Of a stretch of 64,000 nt of DNA, positions 30,737 through 40,615 are shown piece by piece. The position numbers were made by a program, and so were the translations under genes. The notes beneath the pieces were generated by a model that was given only the letters and a program-made list of their open reading frames with translations, did not search any database and was not told where the DNA came from. Position 1 is the stretch's first letter; the number at the start of each line of letters is the position of its first letter. Source of the DNA: Magnetococcales bacterium (GTDB lineage Bacteria; Pseudomonadota; Magnetococcia; Magnetococcales; JADFYX01); contig JADFZS010000005.1 in the NCBI GenBank assembly GCA_015232405.1, positions 1 to 64,000 on the forward strand, given 5' to 3'.

Positions 30737-31330
30737 ATATTTAGAAAAATAAAGCTTATTAATCATCCAACGATTTAAGAGACCACTGTTTATTTTTATC
30801 TATATTTACAGTGATGATCCCCATCAGTTTATCAAACCTACCACAAGTTAAAAAATGTTGGTTTACCTCATGGTTGAACCCAGCTATCAGACAGCTAAAC
30901 ACCATATCTTAAGTATTTATATTTTGTAAAATAAAAATGTTTCAAAATGTTAACAAATGTAAAGAATTTGTAAATTGATATGGATTTGTTTTGTCAGTTG
31001 TAGTAAGTTTATCACATTCAGAGATTAATTATTGTAAGATAGCAACATTGGGTCTGTTAGAATTTATCTAAAGAAAACTAGTGTTTAGCCTCTGTTTTTA
31101 AATATTATTCAAATTATTGTTGTTCGGTTGATAACCATAAAATGTGATGTGATATTTTTAAAAATAATCATTTTTTTACCATATTTTAAATGTAGATTTA
31201 TGAGTTAAAAAAAATTAAATAAAATTAACTTTAAAGTGACTAACGGATACTTCACAAATTGTGATTTATTTACTGATTTTCATAAATCAAGTGTAATATT
31301 GGGTTGTTACACACTAAGGGAGAGTGTTAT
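30737..31330. other. AT-rich intergenic region upstream of the porin
   Basis: About 594 bases, very AT-rich towards the porin, with poly-A/T tracts (for example TTTTTAAAAA near 31156-31165). I see no ORF with credible coding character and no defined regulatory motif beyond the porin ribosome site (AAGGGAGAG, 31316-31324). Long AT-rich leaders like this are common before highly regulated porin genes. Confidence 0.5.
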
Positions 31331-32599
31331 ATGTTAAGTCCGACCAATAAGTTAATGAAAGGTAGTTTTCTGATAGTGGGTCTGCTGCTATTTAGTGGTT
31401 CAGCTTATGGTGACGAGCTTGCTGATATCAAAGAGCAGATCCAGATATTGATGGAACGTGTTGAAGTACTTGAGCAAGAGAAGAAAGACCAACAAACCGC
31501 CGCAGTTGCAATTCCAAAAAGTGATAAAGCTAAAAACAGAGAGGTAAAATCTGGAAACACAAAGGTCAAATTATCGGTCTCTGGGTGGATGGATCGTGCT
31601 GTACTTATGGCGGATGACGGCAATGATAGCAACGGTTATTTTGTCGATGGCACCCTGCCAAGCCGGTTTCGCTTAACTGGTCGGGCAAGCAGTGCAGATG
31701 GTTGGACTATCGGTTCCAACATGGAGTGGCATTATCGTTCCAACGCTGCTTTTATCATAGACCAGTACGACCAGGATAATGGTACTTCAGATGGCTCTTT
31801 CAAAGAGCGTGTTTTAGAAGTTTTCTTTAATAATCCCAAATGGGGAAAACTATCCCTTGGTCAAGGACCAACAGCTTCCAACGGTATAGCGGAGCGGGAT
31901 CTGTCAGGTACTTTTGTTGCTGCCTATTCCGATACCCGTTTTTTAGCAGGAGGTATGAGGTTTCGCAGAGCTGATGGTTCCCTTGCCGATAGTGATACCA
32001 CCAATCCCAGGGTTAGACACTCACTTTCTAATATGGACGGCATGAGCTTGCGGGATAGGGTTCGTTATGATAGCCCAAGTTTAGCTGGCTTTAAGATCTC
32101 CTTAGGAGCAGTGCAAGGAGATGTTTATGACACCGCTCTTACTTATTCTGGGGATATGGGAGCATTCAAGGTAACAGCAGCAGCTGGTGCTTCTAGTGCC
32201 GCAATCAACTACCTGGATGGAAAAACCAAGGATTTTACACAATATGCAGGTTCCGTCTCCGTACTTTTTGACAACGGATTGAATATGACTTTAGCAGGTG
32301 GAACCCAGGAAGCTCAGAACTCCGGTCGCAATAATCCTGGATTTTATTATGCAAAACTTGGATACAAAGCAGATTTATTCCAGAAGGGAAAAACAAACCT
32401 TTCAGTGGATTACCATAGCACAGATGATCTAATGCAAAATGGCGATGCAGGTGATAGCTATGGCTTTCAGGCAGTACAAAATATGGACGACTGGGGATCA
32501 GAGCTATATCTGAGCCTTCGTAAATATCAATACAGCCAGACTGGAGTCGAATTTGATGATATCACTGGCACTCTTGTTGGAGCGAGAGTGAAATTTTAA
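31331..32599 (+). CDS. Outer-membrane porin with N-terminal coiled coil
   Basis: A 422-residue outer-membrane protein: signal peptide about residues 1-25 (ends AYG), a short coiled coil (about 28-55, IKEQIQILMERVEVLEQEK), then a beta-barrel of alternating amphipathic strands rich in glycine and aromatics, ending in phenylalanine (VGARVKF), the usual BamA sorting signal. Trimeric porins of this type form general or anion-selective channels. A longer in-frame start at 31304 exists, but ATG 31331 follows AAGGGAGAG by six bases and begins a proper signal peptide. A small lipoprotein and a PstS-like binding protein follow on the same strand, suggesting solute uptake or sensing. Confidence 0.85.
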   Translation: MLSPTNKLMKGSFLIVGLLLFSGSAYGDELADIKEQIQILMERVEVLEQEKKDQQTAAVAIPKSDKAKNREVKSGNTKVKLSVSGWMDRAVLMADDGNDSNGYFVDGTLPSRFRLTGRASSADGWTIGSNMEWHYRSNAAFIIDQYDQDNGTSDGSFKERVLEVFFNNPKWGKLSLGQGPTASNGIAERDLSGTFVAAYSDTRFLAGGMRFRRADGSLADSDTTNPRVRHSLSNMDGMSLRDRVRYDSPSLAGFKISLGAVQGDVYDTALTYSGDMGAFKVTAAAGASSAAINYLDGKTKDFTQYAGSVSVLFDNGLNMTLAGGTQEAQNSGRNNPGFYYAKLGYKADLFQKGKTNLSVDYHSTDDLMQNGDAGDSYGFQAVQNMDDWGSELYLSLRKYQYSQTGVEFDDITGTLVGARVKF

Positions 32600-32631
32600 G
32601 GCTTTTTTAGTGTCAGGGTGGTAAGAGGATA

Positions 32632-32796
32632 ATGTCCAAATATATTGCTAGATTATTGAGTCTGATTATTTTAACCATGGCATTGGTCGGTTGTAGTTCT
32701 GCAAAACCATTTGCTTACGAAGATCAAGGTGAGGTTAAAGAGGGGCCAGGACTGTTTAGTGGCAAAAAAGGTGAGTTTATAATTTATAATAAATAG
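32632..32796 (+). CDS. Small lipoprotein (54 residues)
   Basis: An intact 54-residue ORF: MSKYIARLL, a hydrophobic helix and a lipobox LVGC at residues 18-21, then a short polar tail ending YNK. GTAAGAGGA upstream gives an acceptable ribosome site. It lies 32 bases after the porin stop and 85 bases before the binding-protein gene, so is probably co-transcribed. After Ser/Ser at +2/+3 it is expected to go to the outer membrane. Function unknown; the size and context suggest an accessory of the porin or binding protein. Confidence 0.7.
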   Translation: MSKYIARLLSLIILTMALVGCSSAKPFAYEDQGEVKEGPGLFSGKKGEFIIYNK

Positions 32797-32881
32797 CCAG
32801 CAATATGATAAGAACGGCCAGTAATTTATAAAATCTGTTTTTGCAGTTTGGATTAAAATAACTCTATTTTGGAGAGATCCC

Positions 32882-33880
32882 ATGGTTAAGCCAAAGATAT
32901 TTCGGGTCGGTTTATTGTTAATTGTACCCATGTTGTATTTGTTTGTTGGAGGAGAAGCTGGAGCAGCAGATAATCCAAAAAGTTTGGCTGGGCCAGCATT
33001 TAGTGATCCTGCTAAACTTTTTCCCATGAAACAGAAGTGGGTAAAACAACCTGTTAAATATACCGAGAAAACAGGCAAAGTTGATATTGCCCTTGATTTG
33101 AATCAGCAACTCTTTGAATTTGTAGAACCACTGGCCCGTGAATATGCGAAAAAAAATAACCTGAAAATCTCGGTAAACTTTGGTACATGCGGTACATCCT
33201 CAGCAATGTTAACTCGTAAAGCAGTTGATATTGGAGGGTTTTGTTGTCCTCCAGGAGAGGTTGACCGTCTTCCCGGTCTAAAATTTCACACTCTAGGTCT
33301 TTTACCAATGGGAATTGTAGTCCATCGGGACAACCCTGTTGATTCTATTACGTTGGATCAGGTTCAAAAGATATATCAAGGTGATATTTATCGATGGTCG
33401 AAACTCGGCGGTAAACATAAACCAATCAAGACCTTTGGAGCTACCCACTGTAAAATCAGGCCTGGTCACTGGCGACTGTTGATAGATAGCGATAATAATT
33501 TTACTCCAAGATTTAAGCCAGTTGCTTGGGGAAAAGAGAGCATTCTATCCATTATCAACAATCCACAAGCTGTTGCATGGGAGACCCTCTTATCCATAAA
33601 AAGATATGGTAAAGGTAAGGTTAAAGCCCTGAAAGTCGATGGTCGCCATCCAAGTGAGCTAAATAAATTAATTTCAGGAGAGTATCCACTATATCGTACA
33701 TTTAGTGTGACCACCTGGACAGGAAAAGATGTTGAAAATCCCCATGCGCAAAAACTTGTTGCTTATCTAATAAAGGGAATAGAGGCCAAGAGTAGCCAAA
33801 TTGGCTTGGTTTCTGCCTCCCAGCTTAGAAAAGCAGGGTGGAAATTTAAGGAGAATGAGTTGATTGGCGAGCCTCTATAA
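32882..33880 (+). CDS. PstS-like periplasmic substrate-binding protein
   Basis: A 332-residue exported protein: signal peptide about residues 1-29 (ends AGAA), then a type 2 periplasmic-binding fold of the phosphate/oxyanion class (LKISVNFGTCGTSSAML, MGIVVHRDNPVDSITLDQVQKIY, KLGGKHKPIKTFG). Four cysteines in the mature part (C103, C121, C122, C190) are unusual for PstS. ATG with GGAGAG six bases upstream. No ABC permease or ATPase gene follows. The next gene is a hybrid kinase, so the protein may present a ligand to that sensor rather than to a transporter (inference). The ligand is not certain. Confidence 0.8.
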   Translation: MVKPKIFRVGLLLIVPMLYLFVGGEAGAADNPKSLAGPAFSDPAKLFPMKQKWVKQPVKYTEKTGKVDIALDLNQQLFEFVEPLAREYAKKNNLKISVNFGTCGTSSAMLTRKAVDIGGFCCPPGEVDRLPGLKFHTLGLLPMGIVVHRDNPVDSITLDQVQKIYQGDIYRWSKLGGKHKPIKTFGATHCKIRPGHWRLLIDSDNNFTPRFKPVAWGKESILSIINNPQAVAWETLLSIKRYGKGKVKALKVDGRHPSELNKLISGEYPLYRTFSVTTWTGKDVENPHAQKLVAYLIKGIEAKSSQIGLVSASQLRKAGWKFKENELIGEPL

Positions 33881-34007
33881 AAATTTATCTAGTGCTGGTT
33901 AGAGTTCAACTTTTATTCCTGATGGGGGTTTAACTTGAATGAGATTTTTATGTGTAATGGGTTGCTAGAAAGAACTTTTTTTGTGAAAAACTTATTGGAA
34001 GCTTCCC

Positions 34008-36563
34008 ATGGCTGAAGTCGATCCTGACAGAAAGCCATTTTTGCATAATTGGCTGCAGCATGTATCCATAACTGTGAAAATGGTTACAGTGACCATCGTT
34101 GTCGGTTTGGTGGTGTGGATTGCTGTGGATTATTTTGATTCAAAATCGGTAAGAAATGCCTTTGAGTCACAGATGGTTGATATCATGACTGAAAAAGGCA
34201 TGGACTACCGGCAAAAGTTCATCCATCACATAGCAGAAGTTACCCAGACAGCTAATCTATTGGTATCTCAAAATAGTCTGGGTAGTTATATGAAAGATCA
34301 GCCATGGAACAAGGAAGATACCATAAAAATTAATTACCACGACAGAGTACCAAATTGGTTTGGTCGCCGGGAAAACCTTCTTCTTTTTACCATCCCAAAT
34401 TATACAATTTTGTTAGATACATGGGGTAATGTGCGTGAGGTTTTTCGTCTTATCCCGGAAAAACTGCCTGACTTTTTGATCAAACCTGACCAGATATTTT
34501 TACGCTTAAGTCTCAATGAGCCATATACCACAGGCTTGAATGCAAATTTTCCTCATATCATAACAACCATTAAGGTTGTTGGTAGCAAAGGGGAAGATTT
34601 GGGGTATGTAATGCTTGCTACCCCTATTGACGAAGATTTTCTCCGGGCCTCTCTTCCTTCCACAGCAAAAGAGTTTTTGATTGGGCTTTACCGACAAAAT
34701 CCTCCAAAAATTGCTGTTAGTAGTGACGATACATTGGTTTCTGCTGGCACTGACCTTCATAGAGTAAAAGAGCGGTATTTAACAGCAGAACAGCCAGCTT
34801 TTGATTATGGTTCTTCAGAGGTCAACTATCAATTTGTCATCATGATTGCAAAAGAGAAACTAGAACCACAAACAATGGCGGTTGTAGAAAAAGCTAGAGT
34901 GCGTCGTTCTGTTATGGCTCTTCTTTTTATCAGTGCGTTTGCTGTAATTATGATCAGGATCACAAATCGTATTGCAAAATTGGATCGTTATGTAGCGGAA
35001 TTTTCTCAAAGCAAACTTAAAGCAATACCTTGGGAGCACAAGAAAGGCGACCAGTTAACCCAATTGAGAATTCGTTTCCAACGCCTTATGGAAGAGATTA
35101 CCGCTTCCTATGAAATAATTCGTAAAGAAAAATATGCCGCTGAGTCGGCTAATCGTGCCAAGAGTACTTTTTTAGCCAACATGAGCCATGAACTACGAAC
35201 TCCGCTCAACGCAATCCTCGGTTTTTCCGAATTGATGACCCGCGATACTGAAGCTACTCCCAGCCAGTTGGAGAACCTACGTATTATCAATAAAAGTGGC
35301 GAGCATCTTTTGGGTATGATCAGTGATGTGCTGGACCTCTCCAAAATAGAGGCTGGTCGTATTGAGATAACCATGGAAGCGTTTGACCTATTCAGGTTTA
35401 TGAATGATATCCATGAAATGATATTGATACAGGCAAAAAAGAAGAATATCTCTTTTGATCTAGAGTTTGCGCAAAATGTGGAACGATTTGTAAAAACTGA
35501 TGTAAATAAACTTCGCCAGATACTTATCAATCTGCTCGGTAACGCGATTAAGTTTACCGAGGAGGGGGGTGTTACTTTACGGGTTAAGACTATCAATAGT
35601 GGAGAAAACAACATTCAGTGCCATCTGCAGGTTGTCGTGGAAGATACTGGTGATGGAATATCCGCCGAACAGGTAAAGACCATTTTTACCCCTTTTGTCC
35701 AGGCAGACCATGCTCGAGACGATATTGTTGGAACCGGGTTGGGGCTATCGATATCCAGCAATTTTGCCGAAAAATTAGGTGGCAAAATAAGTGTAGAAAG
35801 TGAACTTGGAAAGGGTTCTGTTTTTATATTGGATATTCCTGTGGAGCTGGTTTCACAAGACAACTTGGTGATAGAAGAGACACAAAAAAAGCAAATAACC
35901 AAGCTGGCTTCCAATCAGCCTGAATATCGCATCTCTATAGCCGAAGACTATCCCCATAACAGAGTACTGCTGCGTGATTTGTTAACTCACGTTGGCTTTA
36001 CTGTGAAGGATGTGGAAAATGGAGAGGATTGCATATCTCTTTTTAAAACATGGAATCCCCATTTTATCTGGATGGATCTTGGCATGCCAATAGTGGATGG
36101 GTTGGAAGCCACCCGACAGATAAGGGATTTGCCAGGGGGTGATGAGGTGAAAATTGTTGCCCTTACAGCAAGTAGTGTTTTTAACGATCAACGAAGCAAT
36201 GTCATCGCTCAAGGTTGTGATGATATGCTGTACAAGCCATATAAATCGCAACAAATTTTAGAGGCAATGGCCAAGCATCTTGGGGTGAAGTTTGAGTATG
36301 GAGAGGAGGTTGCTATATCAGACGGTGGCAATAAACAACAGCCTGAACTACAAGCACAAACTATATTGAATTTACCATCCGAACTTCGGGAAGATCTCTA
36401 TAAAGGGGCGATTTCGTTAAACATAGAGAGATCATTGCAAGCAATTTCCCAAATTGGAGAGTTGGACTTGGAGCTAGGAAATTCCTTGAAAAAAATGGTA
36501 GATAATATGGAGTTTGAAGCTCTGTTGGAGCTATTGGAAGAGGTAGATGAGAAACAGAGTTGA
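34008..36563 (+). CDS. Hybrid histidine kinase with periplasmic sensor
   Basis: An 851-residue sensor: TM1 about 24-43, a periplasmic domain of about 255 residues (Cache-like, not clearly identified), TM2 about 300-322, HisKA with H394 (SHELRTPLNAIL), HATPase (NLLGNAIKFT, DTGDGIS, GTGLGLS) and a receiver with D690 (IWMDLGMPIVDG). A helical tail of about 100 residues follows the receiver, without an Hpt histidine motif. It is downstream of the PstS-like protein and upstream of two receiver proteins on the same strand, so the four may form one signalling unit. Confidence 0.88.
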   Translation: MAEVDPDRKPFLHNWLQHVSITVKMVTVTIVVGLVVWIAVDYFDSKSVRNAFESQMVDIMTEKGMDYRQKFIHHIAEVTQTANLLVSQNSLGSYMKDQPWNKEDTIKINYHDRVPNWFGRRENLLLFTIPNYTILLDTWGNVREVFRLIPEKLPDFLIKPDQIFLRLSLNEPYTTGLNANFPHIITTIKVVGSKGEDLGYVMLATPIDEDFLRASLPSTAKEFLIGLYRQNPPKIAVSSDDTLVSAGTDLHRVKERYLTAEQPAFDYGSSEVNYQFVIMIAKEKLEPQTMAVVEKARVRRSVMALLFISAFAVIMIRITNRIAKLDRYVAEFSQSKLKAIPWEHKKGDQLTQLRIRFQRLMEEITASYEIIRKEKYAAESANRAKSTFLANMSHELRTPLNAILGFSELMTRDTEATPSQLENLRIINKSGEHLLGMISDVLDLSKIEAGRIEITMEAFDLFRFMNDIHEMILIQAKKKNISFDLEFAQNVERFVKTDVNKLRQILINLLGNAIKFTEEGGVTLRVKTINSGENNIQCHLQVVVEDTGDGISAEQVKTIFTPFVQADHARDDIVGTGLGLSISSNFAEKLGGKISVESELGKGSVFILDIPVELVSQDNLVIEETQKKQITKLASNQPEYRISIAEDYPHNRVLLRDLLTHVGFTVKDVENGEDCISLFKTWNPHFIWMDLGMPIVDGLEATRQIRDLPGGDEVKIVALTASSVFNDQRSNVIAQGCDDMLYKPYKSQQILEAMAKHLGVKFEYGEEVAISDGGNKQQPELQAQTILNLPSELREDLYKGAISLNIERSLQAISQIGELDLELGNSLKKMVDNMEFEALLELLEEVDEKQS

Positions 36564-36689
36564 TAGATGGATTTGGAAAAATGAGTGGTATTATTTTGAA
36601 TGCATAACAGTTAAAAATTAGAATAATCCTAGATTCAGCAATTTAGTATATTGAAACTGAAAATTCAAAGGTGAGGTTTTATTAAACTC

Positions 36690-37064
36690 ATGAATATCCT
36701 GATAATTGATGATGACACCAAGTTCTTGGAAATGTTGGCCTGGATGCTTGGAACAGAAGGGTTCAAGGTGACAGCTGTTTCTAATGGAGACCAGGGTATC
36801 AAGATAATCAATCAACAAGCAGTTGATCTCCTCATCACTGATATGTTGATGCCGGATAAGGAAGGGGTGGAGTTAATCCAGGAGATTAGAGGTGGGTTTC
36901 CTGACCTTCCAATAATTGCAATGTCTGGCGGTGTTAGTGGCTCTTCCACTGATACCATGTTCATGATGGCTAAACGTCTTGGAGCACAGGAGGTTCTGGC
37001 AAAACCATTTTCTAAGGATGAGGTGTTGATGGCTATACGTAAAAGCGTAGCCAATGAGCAATAA
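36690..37064 (+). CDS. Single-domain response regulator (REC)
   Basis: A 124-residue receiver with acidic pair (IIDDDTKF), phosphoacceptor D51 in LLITDMLMPDKEG, the conserved Ser/Thr (AMSGG) and lysine loop (LAKPFSKDE). No output domain. GGTGAGG lies 13 bases before the ATG, slightly far. It follows the hybrid kinase by 126 bases and is followed after 40 bases by a DHp-receiver protein, so probably carries phosphate from that kinase. The partner is inferred from position only. Confidence 0.85.
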   Translation: MNILIIDDDTKFLEMLAWMLGTEGFKVTAVSNGDQGIKIINQQAVDLLITDMLMPDKEGVELIQEIRGGFPDLPIIAMSGGVSGSSTDTMFMMAKRLGAQEVLAKPFSKDEVLMAIRKSVANEQ

Positions 37065-37104
37065 TAGGACTCATGATAAAAAATAAATTCAAAAGGAGTT
37101 CAAC

Positions 37105-37845
37105 ATGAGTGTTGATCCTGTACAGCAACTGAATCCTCTAGAGATTGAAAAAAAGGCACGACAAATTGCCCATGATCTAAATAATGTATTTGGCGTGATT
37201 ATATGCAGTTCGGAAATTGCAAAGAGTATGGTCTCAGAAGGTGAGCCTATGTTTCGCTGTGTTCAGGAGATGATGTCAGCTTGTGGGCGAGGGCAGGAAC
37301 TGACTCGATCATTAAGAGCAATTTTTGTCCCTGAACAGGAGCCTGATACGGGACAACTATTAGATGATGGTAATCAATCGTTTGATAATCAAGATCTACA
37401 AAACAGTCCAATCCTCAATGAAAATAACCCACAACCTACACAACAGTCACTTGAAGAGATCCTGATTGTCGATGATACACCTGCCAACCTCAGGTTATTG
37501 GCCAACCTGTTAACTCAAAATGGTTATCGTGTTCGTCCTGCCTCTAGTGGCAAACTAGCATTAAAATCGACATCATTTCAGGTTCCAGACCTGATCATGC
37601 TTGATATTCGCATGCCCCATATGGATGGTTATGAGGTTTGCCGTCTTTTGAAAGCAGATGAGAAAACCAAGGATATCCCAGTGATTTTTTTAAGTGCAAT
37701 GGATGACTCTGCCGACAAGGCCAAAGCTTTTGAAGCCGGAGCAGTAGATTTTATCAGTAAACCATTTCAAGCAGTTGAGATACTTGCTCGTATACGTACA
37801 CATTTAGAACTGCAATCGTTAAAAAAGCAAATTCAAAGCCAATAG
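37105..37845 (+). CDS. DHp-like domain fused to receiver, lacking a kinase catalytic domain
   Basis: A 246-residue protein. Residues about 10-75 resemble a histidine-kinase dimerisation/phosphoacceptor helix pair with H23 in QIAHDLNNVFGVI, like kinases of the HDLNN type, but no ATP-binding (N, G1, G2) motifs follow. A linker (about 80-118) leads to a receiver (about 120-240) with D167 in IMLDIRMPHMDGYEV and the KPFQ lysine loop. It looks like a phosphotransfer module: a histidine that can exchange phosphate with its own or a neighbour's receiver. AAGGAG eight bases before ATG. Stops ten bases before a convergent kinase gene. Confidence 0.78.
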   Translation: MSVDPVQQLNPLEIEKKARQIAHDLNNVFGVIICSSEIAKSMVSEGEPMFRCVQEMMSACGRGQELTRSLRAIFVPEQEPDTGQLLDDGNQSFDNQDLQNSPILNENNPQPTQQSLEEILIVDDTPANLRLLANLLTQNGYRVRPASSGKLALKSTSFQVPDLIMLDIRMPHMDGYEVCRLLKADEKTKDIPVIFLSAMDDSADKAKAFEAGAVDFISKPFQAVEILARIRTHLELQSLKKQIQSQ

Positions 37846-37854
37846 ATAGATTGT

Positions 37855-40296
37855 TTATGAAAATGATTTGTCCGGGAGAGTGATTTCAAACTTTGTTAAC
37901 TCATTGGGAATGGAGTAGACGGTGATATCTCCACCATGGGAGGTGATGTAGCTGTGACACATTGCTAAACCCAAGCCAGTTCCTTTACCTAATGGTTTGG
38001 TAGTATAAAAAGGTTCAAATATATGTTTGATAACATCTTGATGAATTCCGCATCCATTGTCAGAGATAATTATTTTGAATTTTTTGTTCTCATAGCTGGT
38101 GATAATTTGAATTTCCGGTTTATCCGGTGAAGCCTCTTCAATAGCATCGGCAGAGTTTATCAGTAAATTCAGTATCACCTGCTTGATTATGCCCTCAGAG
38201 CCGAGAAATGGTGATAGATTGCTGTCCAATTCTAACTGGCAATGCACATTCTTTGTCCTGCTATCCAGCTTAAAAAGGCGAACTGCAATTCTTATAATAT
38301 CGTTTATAGACAGGGGGGTCATCTCATCTAATTGTTGGGGAGATGAAACTTCTCTAACATCATCAAGGATCAAGCTTATTCGGTTGACGCTATCCATAAC
38401 CAAGTTCAGGGTATCAATATCCGCATTGTCCAATTTGCTGTCTGAGTCGTTCATATGTTCTATGAGGCCGGAAATCGCTGATAGTGGATTGGCAATTTCA
38501 TGAGCAATCCCAGCAGCCAATGTTCCAAGTGAGGCCATCTTTTCCTGTTGAAAGGCATACTGTCTAGTCTCTTGCAACTCTTTTTCGGTGTTTTTTCGTA
38601 CAGTTATGTCACGTAACAGAGCGATGAACATTGGTGTCGGTGTACCCAGTATACAGTTGACAGTCAATTCCAAGACAAAATCATCACCGTTTCTTTTTTT
38701 AGCAATAATTTCCCGGTTGAAAAACATCGCTTCCCTGTCAGCGTCACACTTAATGCTGCCATTTTGTAATTGTAGGCTGGTTAAATATTTTTTTATATAT
38801 TCATCATGTACGCTGTTATGGGGGTGGGGGACCAATATTTTGATATTTCTACCGATAAGGCTTGCTGTGGAATAGCCAAACATATCTTCCACTGCCGGGT
38901 TGGCGTGAAGAATTATACCTTTCTTGTCAGCTAGTAGGATTCCTTCACCGACATTTTCCATAATGCTTCTTAGCCGGGATTCGCTCTCCTGTAAAGCCTG
39001 ACGGGCTTTTTTTTGTAAGGTAATGTCCTCTTTGACGGCAATAAAATGTGAAATATTGCCGCTCTTATCCCGTACAGGGGTGATAGTAGAGTCATCATAA
39101 TACAAAGTGCCATCCTTACGCTGGTTGGTAATCTCTCCTCGCCACACCCGACCAGCTAAGATGGTTTGCCATAACTCTTTAAAATAATCTTCATCATGTA
39201 GTCCAGAACTAAGAATCTTGATGTTTTGTCCAATAATCTCCATTTTCACATAGCCTGAAATTCGAGAAAAGGCTGGGTTTGCCCATAGTATGATGCCATC
39301 CTTATCAGTAATTACAATGCTGTTGTCAGATGCCTCCATTGCAGTGGTCTGCAGCTTTAATTGTGATGTGGCCAGCTCTATCTGTCTTTGTAAGATAGCT
39401 GGTTGCCTCACAAGAAAATAGACCAGAATTCCCAAAGAGATAGACAGAAGCCCTGCGGAAAGGTAAAACCATTTTTGTCCTTCCCAAGATGTTGGCCAAC
39501 CATTGATGGGAGTTGCAGCAATCTGCCAAGTGCCATTTGGCAGTGTTACATCTAGTAGAACAGGGTTGTTGTTAAAAAGTGTCTTCTTGCCATAAAACAC
39601 CTCACCATTTGCACCCAAGCCATCCTTACCTCTGATGGCAATACTGATATCTCTAGCAGAATCAGCCAACCCGCTTTCTATCAACAGCTGCTCTAAGTCG
39701 ATTAAAATAATGGAGAGTCCCCAGAATTTATCTTTACTATCAATATCCTTCTTAGGTATAGACTCAATAAACACTGGTAAGCGACCAATTAGAGCTACAC
39801 CTCCCTGCCGTAACTGAACAGGGCCAGCAATAATGAATCTTTTTTCATCGATTGCTCTTTGCACAGCATCGCGGCGTAAAGGATCGGCTAAAAGATTATG
39901 GTTTTTGGCGGCTTCATTTCCTTTTAGGGGTGAAATATAGGTGACAACTGCATTGGGAGCTAATTGCAAACTGCGTATGCCATTTAATCCACCTTTAAGG
40001 TTGCTGGTGAACTGTTCAAATTCATTAAAGGTAAAGTTTATTTTTGTTTTGGCAAATGCTGCTAATCCACGTACCAGATGTAAACGGGCATTCAGAGAAC
40101 TTTCAAGTTTCGCCCTTATGGCAACCGTTCTGTCGTGGGTAACTGTCCTGCTGAGGCTTCTATTTTTCTCAATTCCTACCTCGTCGACAAACCAAGCACC
40201 AGTCAGCACAACAGTAAAAACCAGAAACCCTAATACCATATGAACGATATTTTGCATATAAAATACACTCCAATTTCTACCAATAGCCAATGCCAA
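37855..40296 (-). CDS. CHASE-PAS-PAS histidine kinase
   Basis: An 813-residue sensor kinase: TM1 about 15-33, a periplasmic CHASE domain (about 60-270; FEQFTSNLKGGLNGIRSLQLAPN, with DPLRRDAVQRA), TM2 about 272-293, two PAS/PAC domains (about 310-440 and 440-560), HisKA with H599 (GIAHEIANPLSAI) and HATPase (NLLINSADAI, DNGCGIH, GKGTGLGLAM). No receiver. The kinase core is of the NtrB/AtoS type, which often pairs with sigma-54 activators. CHASE domains bind small ligands such as adenine derivatives or peptides in other systems. The cognate regulator is not adjacent. Confidence 0.88.
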   Translation of the reverse strand: MALAIGRNWSVFYMQNIVHMVLGFLVFTVVLTGAWFVDEVGIEKNRSLSRTVTHDRTVAIRAKLESSLNARLHLVRGLAAFAKTKINFTFNEFEQFTSNLKGGLNGIRSLQLAPNAVVTYISPLKGNEAAKNHNLLADPLRRDAVQRAIDEKRFIIAGPVQLRQGGVALIGRLPVFIESIPKKDIDSKDKFWGLSIILIDLEQLLIESGLADSARDISIAIRGKDGLGANGEVFYGKKTLFNNNPVLLDVTLPNGTWQIAATPINGWPTSWEGQKWFYLSAGLLSISLGILVYFLVRQPAILQRQIELATSQLKLQTTAMEASDNSIVITDKDGIILWANPAFSRISGYVKMEIIGQNIKILSSGLHDEDYFKELWQTILAGRVWRGEITNQRKDGTLYYDDSTITPVRDKSGNISHFIAVKEDITLQKKARQALQESESRLRSIMENVGEGILLADKKGIILHANPAVEDMFGYSTASLIGRNIKILVPHPHNSVHDEYIKKYLTSLQLQNGSIKCDADREAMFFNREIIAKKRNGDDFVLELTVNCILGTPTPMFIALLRDITVRKNTEKELQETRQYAFQQEKMASLGTLAAGIAHEIANPLSAISGLIEHMNDSDSKLDNADIDTLNLVMDSVNRISLILDDVREVSSPQQLDEMTPLSINDIIRIAVRLFKLDSRTKNVHCQLELDSNLSPFLGSEGIIKQVILNLLINSADAIEEASPDKPEIQIITSYENKKFKIIISDNGCGIHQDVIKHIFEPFYTTKPLGKGTGLGLAMCHSYITSHGGDITVYSIPNELTKFEITLPDKSFS

Positions 40297-40615
40297 TCAT
40301 ATGGAAGCCATAACAAAATATTTGAAATATATATTTCAAAATTATCTCATTAAGGCTACTTATACTGACTGAAAAATAAAAAAAAATCCATCATCATCTG
40401 ATCTGGATATTCATTTATATGGATATATTTTATATAAGTTCAGGGAGAGTGTTTAAAACGTTGTTCTTTAATTGTTGGGATTCTGCAAGATAGCGGGCAA
40501 TTTGTTGAAATATTTGCTCTGACCACCGCCGGCTACCTCTTGAATGTGGCAATCAATATTTGCATTCATGGAGTAGCAATAAAATAAAGCGCTTTATATA
40601 CTTGATATTTGTCTG
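40297..40615. other. Intergenic region between two minus-strand signalling genes
   Basis: About 319 AT-rich bases between the diguanylate cyclase stop and the CHASE kinase start. It should contain the kinase promoter, but I see no clear consensus element, ORF or terminator hairpin. Confidence 0.45.

Noticed and set aside
32671-33078. 135-codon minus-strand ORF
   Set aside because: Crosses the small lipoprotein and the signal peptide of the binding protein on the other strand; no coding signature.
35108-35614. 168-codon minus-strand ORF
   Set aside because: Antisense to the HisKA/HATPase part of the hybrid kinase.
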